Assembly: GCA_021779205.1 (NCBI GenBank)
Contig: JAJYBE010000019.1
Location: 1-17,206 of the forward strand
Source: a bacterium
GTDB lineage: Bacteria; Patescibacteriota; Minisyncoccia; Moranbacterales; UBA2206
Reading direction: 5' to 3'
Length of the DNA: 17,206 nt
The stretch's first letter is position 1. Each line of letters starts with the position of its first letter. The notes under the pieces were generated by a model, which saw only the letters and a program-made list of their open reading frames with translations, ran no database searches and was not told the origin of the DNA. A program made the position numbers and the translations under genes. Positions 14,081-17,206 of the stretch are shown piece by piece.

Positions 14081-15688
14081 ATGTTTCAAGAATTTAATAT
14101 TGACAAATCAAAAAAAATACCAAAAAAAACGGAAAAAATGTCAAGAAAAGAAGAAGTTGATTTGGGAAAGCGAAAATTATTGATTAGTGCGGGACTTTTT
14201 GCGACAGCGGGAATTATGCTCGGAGTGGATAGGAAAATCAATATTGCGAAAACACTGGGAGAGTTGATTGAAAAATGGCGAAAAAAAAGAGAAGATGAGC
14301 AGACAAAAACACAAAATAAAAATGAATCAAACGATTTTGCGGAAAAAAAGACGGAAATAATTCCAGCGAATGCTGATGATTGCAGCTCGATTGAGGATTT
14401 AATCAATTTTGATTCTTCTGAAAGAGTAAGTCTGGGCGAAAAAGAGATTTTAAAACTTAAAAATTATTGGAAAAAAAGTTATGCTGAAGGCAAGATGAAA
14501 CCTAGCTTGGAAGCAGCACTATCCAGGGCGAAAGATTGGGAGGCTCCGGCAAAGAAAGAATTTTATTTGGCGGGATTGGAATTTGTCACCAAGCAGAAAA
14601 AAATATCAAAAAAAGAAATGTTGCCGGAAGAAAAAAAGATTTTTTGGGAAAAATTTGAAGAATGTTTTTATTTAGTGATTCCTGAATCTCATTGGAAGTT
14701 GGACAGCCATTCCGGAAAAGGTGCTGCCGGACCTTTTCAAATTATGCCTAAAACAGCCGATAAATATGGCTTAGCGAGAAAATATAATTATGACGAAAGA
14801 TATGATCCGTTAAAAAGTGCCAGGGTGGCCGCGGAATGCATTTTGGATTTATATCATAAAATGAATAATGATTGGAATTTGGCTATTTCCGGATATAACG
14901 GGGGAATGGTGTGGAAATTTAAAAAAGAAATGGTTCAAAAAAAACAATCGATAAACTATGCTAATTATCTAAAATATTTAGAAGTAAATATAAATGAAGC
15001 AAAAAATAATTTTTCCCATGGACAAAAAATTTTTCATCTTGCTTCTGGCGGCGATAGCTGGGAATTATTGGCAAAAAAATATAGTACTACCATGGAAATT
15101 TTATTAAGAATGAATGATTTAAAAAAAGAGCCGGAGATTAAAGCCAATGAACATATTATTATTCCGGCAACAAAGGAAAATAGAAAAAAAGCTTTTTATG
15201 CTTTTATTGAAGGCTTCGCTCAAAATATTAATTATCCCGCTAAGCTATATGCCGTTCTGGATGTTTTAAAGGAGGGAAAGTATGCAATTAACAGAAGTTT
15301 TTCCGAACAAGAAAATTTTTCGAATTGGAGGGATGTTTCAGTCGAACAAGTAGAATTGTTTTTTATTCACAAAGTTGCTAGAGGTGAAAGCTTATCATTT
15401 TTGGCAAGAAAAAATGGTATCTCTTTGGCTGAATTGTTGGCAAAAAATGGGTTAAATAACGAAAGTGATGTAAAACTAAAACTAGGACAAAAAATTTGGA
15501 TTAGATATAAAAATAGGAGGCCATTAGATCTTTTGTTTGTTGCAAAAAAATACGGATGTGATTTCAAGGAATTGATAAAAATAAATCCGGCAATTAAAAA
15601 TCCGGATGATGCTTTGCCGGGGGGGGGAACGATAATTAGAATACCTTACAAAAAAAGCAAAGAATTTTTGGTCAAAAGAGAGCCTTAG
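14081..15688 (+). CDS. Membrane-anchored SLT lytic transglycosylase with LysM domains (MltD-like)
   Basis: This 535-residue protein has a lysine-rich cytoplasmic tail, one membrane helix at about 32-49, a charged linker, and a transglycosylase domain at about 185-300. The catalytic glutamate is Glu202 in IPESHWKLDSHSGKGAAGPF, followed by QIMPKTADKYGLA and AISGYNGG (268-275). LysM-like repeats follow at about 316-362 (ending HIIIPA), 428-475 (HKVARGESLSFLARKNGISL, ending QKIWIRY) and 482-523 (ending TIIRIPY), which bind glycan strands. Such enzymes cut peptidoglycan between MurNAc and GlcNAc during growth or division. A run of nine G at 15619-15627 near the 3' end is very unusual in this AT-rich DNA. 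There is no Shine-Dalgarno sequence. Met20 could be an alternative start. Confidence 0.92.
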   Translation: MFQEFNIDKSKKIPKKTEKMSRKEEVDLGKRKLLISAGLFATAGIMLGVDRKINIAKTLGELIEKWRKKREDEQTKTQNKNESNDFAEKKTEIIPANADDCSSIEDLINFDSSERVSLGEKEILKLKNYWKKSYAEGKMKPSLEAALSRAKDWEAPAKKEFYLAGLEFVTKQKKISKKEMLPEEKKIFWEKFEECFYLVIPESHWKLDSHSGKGAAGPFQIMPKTADKYGLARKYNYDERYDPLKSARVAAECILDLYHKMNNDWNLAISGYNGGMVWKFKKEMVQKKQSINYANYLKYLEVNINEAKNNFSHGQKIFHLASGGDSWELLAKKYSTTMEILLRMNDLKKEPEIKANEHIIIPATKENRKKAFYAFIEGFAQNINYPAKLYAVLDVLKEGKYAINRSFSEQENFSNWRDVSVEQVELFFIHKVARGESLSFLARKNGISLAELLAKNGLNNESDVKLKLGQKIWIRYKNRRPLDLLFVAKKYGCDFKELIKINPAIKNPDDALPGGGTIIRIPYKKSKEFLVKREP

Positions 15689-15720
15689 AAAGGCGAGTTT
15701 CGGTATGATTATTTTTTCCA

Positions 15721-15748
15721 TTGACACAAAGTCCAGTTCTGCTACAAT
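15721..15748 (+). promoter_or_regulatory. greA promoter, near-consensus with extended -10
   Basis: A perfect TTGACA (15721-15726) and TACAAT (15743-15748) are 16 bases apart, with TGC directly before the -10. The start is expected near 15755, leaving a leader of about 39 bases. Confidence 0.78.
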
Positions 15749-15757
15749 TATTCTTGT

Positions 15758-15780
15758 CGTTTTTCTGAAACGATTATTTT
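15758..15780 (+). promoter_or_regulatory. Hairpin plus T-rich tract in the greA leader
   Basis: TCGTTT (15758-15763) pairs with AAACGA (15768-15773) around TCTG, then TTATTTTTTATA follows. It looks like a weak terminator right after the promoter and could attenuate greA. The stem is only six base pairs with two G-C pairs, so function is uncertain. Confidence 0.35.
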
Positions 15781-15793
15781 TTATAAAAAAATT

Positions 15794-16249
15794 ATGACAA
15801 AATTTGTTACCGAAGAGGGATTAAAAAAAATCAAAGAAGAATTAAACCAGCGCAAAATAGTTTTGCGTCAAGAAATCGCGAATGCAATCAAAGAGGCAAA
15901 GGAGCAAGGTGATTTAAGTGAAAATGCGGAATATAGCGCTGCCAAGGCGCAGCAAGCGGAAAATGAGGCCAAGATTGCGGAATTGGAATTTGCTTTGAAG
16001 GAATCGAAAGTTGCAACTTATGATAAGAATTTGGGCATCGTTCAGCTGGGTTCTTTGGTGAGCGTGAAATTCGATGGATCGGAAATGGAATTTCAAATTG
16101 TCGGATCAAATGAGGCTAATCCCGGCGAATTAAAAATTTCCAACGAATCGCCGATGGGAAAAGCTTTTATGGCAAAAAAGAAAGGCGATAAAGTGGATGT
16201 CGTAACTCCTGGCGGAATAATGAAGTATATAATTTTAGATATAAAATAG
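15794..16249 (+). CDS. greA: Transcription elongation factor GreA
   Basis: This 151-residue protein has the GreA layout. The N-terminal antiparallel coiled coil (1-75) carries at its tip GDLSENAEYSAAK, whose Asp40 and Glu43 insert into the polymerase active site and stimulate transcript cleavage. The C-terminal globular domain (77-151) shows VQLGSLVSV and the family's ISNESPMGKAFMAKKKGDKV with VVTPGG. GreA rescues backtracked RNA polymerase. The start is the ATG at 15794, where the family begins. The leader is AT-rich with no Shine-Dalgarno sequence. Confidence 0.98.
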   Translation: MTKFVTEEGLKKIKEELNQRKIVLRQEIANAIKEAKEQGDLSENAEYSAAKAQQAENEAKIAELEFALKESKVATYDKNLGIVQLGSLVSVKFDGSEMEFQIVGSNEANPGELKISNESPMGKAFMAKKKGDKVDVVTPGGIMKYIILDIK

Positions 16250-16303
16250 TCTATTGATAAATTGATTGGCGAGCATATTTTTATAAATTATTTTTGTTTA
16301 TTC

Positions 16304-16331
16304 TGGACAAATTGAAAAAAGTTGTTACAAT
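16304..16331 (+). promoter_or_regulatory. Promoter of the tRNA-Ile/tRNA-Ala transcription unit
   Basis: TGGACA (16304-16309) and TACAAT (16326-16331) are 16 bases apart, with TGT directly before the -10, giving the same architecture as the greA promoter. The start near 16338 is about 21 bases before tRNA-Ile. Confidence 0.62.
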
Positions 16332-16358
16332 AAAATATAGAAATTTTATTGCATATAT

Positions 16359-16435
16359 GGGCGATTAGCTCAGTTGGTTAGAGCGCGTCACTGATAATGA
16401 CGAGGTCCGAGATTCGAGTTCTCGATCGCCCACCA
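16359..16435 (+). tRNA. tRNA-Ile (GAT)
   Basis: Acceptor GGGCGAT pairs fully with ATCGCCC, followed by A73 and an encoded CCA (16433-16435). The anticodon loop is CTGATAA with anticodon GAT. The D-arm reads TAGCTCAGTTGGTTAGAGC, and the T-arm contains TTCGAGT. The length is 77 bases including CCA. Confidence 0.97.
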
Positions 16436-16456
16436 GTTTTTGCCAGTTTATTTTTT

Positions 16457-16529
16457 GGGCCCTTAGCTCATTTGGTAGAGCACCTGCTTTGCAAGCAGGG
16501 GGTGATCGGTTCGAGCCCGATAGGGTCCA
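16457..16529 (+). tRNA. tRNA-Ala (TGC)
   Basis: Acceptor GGGCCCT pairs with AGGGTCC (one G-T wobble), followed by A73. The anticodon arm is CCTGC-TTTGCAA-GCAGG with anticodon TGC, and the T-arm is ATCGG-TTCGAGC-CCGAT. The bases after A73 are CAT, so CCA is not encoded and must be added by an enzyme. It lies 21 bases after tRNA-Ile in the same transcript. Confidence 0.97.
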
Positions 16530-16614
16530 CATAGCAAATTAACAATTTTTTAATTGGTTTCGCAACGGGCGAAATCACTTTTGGAATAAAACAAAAAAAA
16601 GAGGAGAGTAAATT

Positions 16615-16818
16615 ATGGAATCACCATGCAGAGGATGTGGAAATGAAAAAAAAAGCAAAACAGAATTTCCCGAGTGCAGGAAGTGCATTAAGTCGGGGAA
16701 GATTGATGAGTTTAGAAGAGATTTGCTAAAAAAAGAAGGGAGCATTGATGTTTTTGAGGTTCTTGTCGCCGATTGCGGGCGGCATAGTCGCCCTAAAATG
16801 GCGTCATATTATATGTAA
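16615..16818 (+). CDS. Small zinc-ribbon-like protein, 67 residues, unknown function
   Basis: The frame starts MESPCRGCGNEKKSKTEF and continues PECRKCIKSGKIDEFRRDLL. Cys5, Cys8, Cys21 and Cys24 form two CxxC knuckles 12 residues apart, a likely zinc ribbon. The rest is a charged helix (residues 31-43), a short hydrophobic part and an ordinary tail. A strong ribosome site, GAGGAGAG (16601-16608), sits six bases before the ATG, unlike nearly every other gene here. A strong terminator begins seven bases after the stop. These signals support a real gene. I see no promoter of its own after tRNA-Ala, so it may be read through from the tRNA promoter. I do not recognise a named family, and nucleic-acid binding or a partner role is only a guess. 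Confidence 0.72.
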   Translation: MESPCRGCGNEKKSKTEFPECRKCIKSGKIDEFRRDLLKKEGSIDVFEVLVADCGRHSRPKMASYYM

Positions 16819-16825
16819 AATGTTT

Positions 16826-16861
16826 GGGCAATTCTATGAAAATAGGATTGCCCGTTTTTTT
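16826..16861 (+). terminator. Strong intrinsic terminator with GAAA tetraloop
   Basis: GGGCAATTCTAT (16826-16837) pairs with ATAGGATTGCCC (16842-16853) over 12 base pairs, with one T-G wobble, around the stable loop GAAA. G and seven T follow. It ends the tRNA-Ile/tRNA-Ala/small-gene unit. Confidence 0.92.
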
Positions 16862-16897
16862 AAAAGTGTTTTTCATAAAAAAATAAAAAACAGAATG

Positions 16898-16926
16898 TTT
16901 ACAATTTTTGTTTTGGCTGTTAATAT
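16898..16926 (+). promoter_or_regulatory. tRNA-Ser promoter
   Basis: TTTACA (16898-16903) and TAATAT (16921-16926) are 17 bases apart, with TGT before the -10 as an extended element. The predicted start near 16933 is ten bases before the tRNA. Confidence 0.6.
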
Positions 16927-16942
16927 TCATATGGTACCCATT

Positions 16943-17032
16943 GGAGAGGTGGCTGAGTGGTCGAAAGCGGCACACTGCTAACGTGTTGACCGGTAAAATG
17001 GTCCCAGGGTTCGAATCCCTGCCTCTCCGCCA
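16943..17032 (+). tRNA. tRNA-Ser (GCT)
   Basis: Acceptor GGAGAGG pairs fully with CCTCTCC, followed by G73 and an encoded CCA (17030-17032). The length of 90 bases and the long variable arm (GACC...GGTC) identify a class II tRNA. The anticodon loop CTGCTAA gives GCT. The pair closing the anticodon loop is A-C rather than Watson-Crick. The T-arm is CAGGG-TTCGAAT-CCCTG. Confidence 0.95.
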
Positions 17033-17077
17033 AAATTGAAAATTGAAATCGAGTCTGGCATTTGCAAAAAAACACTC

Positions 17078-17206
17078 CCGGTGAATTCAAGATATTATTG
17101 CACCACTAGAGTCAGTTTTTCAAAAATTTCATTTGGCGTCAAGTAATCATTTTTCTTTCTCGGACGATTATTCAAATTGTTTTCTACTAAGAGCACACTC
17201 TCTGGA
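17078..17206 (-). mobile_element. IS30-family insertion sequence, 3' end only
   Basis: The transposase C-terminus (see the CDS entry) is followed on the minus strand by TTGAATTCACC, resembling the sequence beyond the stop in IS30-family elements. The exact inverted-repeat boundary cannot be set without the other end, so the left limit is approximate. The element starts about 45 bases after tRNA-Ser. Confidence 0.5.
17095..17206 (-). CDS. IS30-family transposase, C-terminal fragment cut by window edge
   Basis: The minus-strand frame from 17205 to the TAA at 17097-17095 encodes 36 residues. They read PESVLLVENNLNNRPRKKND and then YLTPNEIFEKLTLVVQ. The LNNRPRK and TPNEIF motifs are the typical end of IS30 transposases (integrase-core, DDE type). 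The catalytic residues and the start lie outside the window. It is unknown whether the copy is intact. Confidence 0.85.
   Translation of the reverse strand, partial: PESVLLVENNLNNRPRKKNDYLTPNEIFEKLTLVVQ

Noticed and set aside
16556..16576. Seven-pair hairpin (GGTTTCG/CGAAATC) after tRNA-Ala as a terminator
   Set aside because: It contains a wobble pair and lacks a T-tract, so it is not a convincing terminator. A regulatory role is possible but unsupported.
16777..16793. GGGCG/CGCCC hairpin as a terminator or RNA element
   Set aside because: It lies inside the zinc-ribbon-like gene and has no T-tract; a coding-sequence coincidence is more likely.
16745..16981. 78-residue plus-strand frame
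   Set aside because: It overlaps the zinc-ribbon-like gene, the strong terminator and tRNA-Ser. Its end is simply tRNA-Ser read as protein.

Overview
The window is a low-GC bacterial chromosome segment with dense, short-spaced genes. I infer a member of the Candidate Phyla Radiation (Patescibacteria, Parcubacteria/Moranbacteria-like). The grounds are the protein style (DUF2207 fused to LCP, an elongated nucleoside diphosphate kinase, a small four-cysteine L28), the near absence of Shine-Dalgarno sequences, and the very AT-rich leaders. The lineage cannot be proved from the sequence alone. The standard genetic code fits: no gene body contains an in-frame TGA. The 16 visible stop codons are 10 TAA, 6 TAG and no TGA.

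Bases 1-6211 form a cell-surface module. A truncated LytR-CpsA-Psr (LCP) phosphotransferase gene on the minus strand is divergent from a 686-residue protein that joins a DUF2207 ectodomain to a second LCP domain. Next comes a membrane-anchored metallophosphatase on the minus strand. An SGNH hydrolase and an acyltransferase-3 membrane protein then form a two-gene operon that looks like a split O-acyl transfer system. Together these genes could attach and trim, dephosphorylate or O-acylate surface glycopolymers. That joint role is an inference from gene content and proximity.

Bases 6212-6646 hold a consensus promoter followed at once by an intrinsic terminator, then a 56-residue cysteine-motif membrane microprotein not called in a long-ORF scan, then a second terminator. 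Bases 6647-11912 carry ftsK, a RodZ-like gene with an inserted extracellular domain, recA (with a promoter inside the end of the RodZ-like gene) and an elongated ndk, closed by a 16-bp bidirectional terminator. The theme is chromosome segregation, cell shape, recombination and nucleotide supply.

Bases 11913-16249 contain rpmB (minus), a site-2-protease-like M50 peptidase, ychF (minus), a membrane-anchored SLT/LysM lytic transglycosylase with a nine-G tract near its 3' end, and greA behind a near-consensus promoter. Bases 16250-17206 contain tRNA-Ile(GAT), tRNA-Ala(TGC), a small zinc-ribbon-like gene with the only strong Shine-Dalgarno sequence in the window, a strong terminator, tRNA-Ser(GCT), and the 3' end of an IS30-type transposase cut by the window edge. 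Several promoters have 17-bp spacing or extended -10 elements (TGn), so the housekeeping sigma factor appears conventional. No intergenic stretch exceeds 300 bases, and I saw no CRISPR array, rRNA gene, prophage or replication origin.
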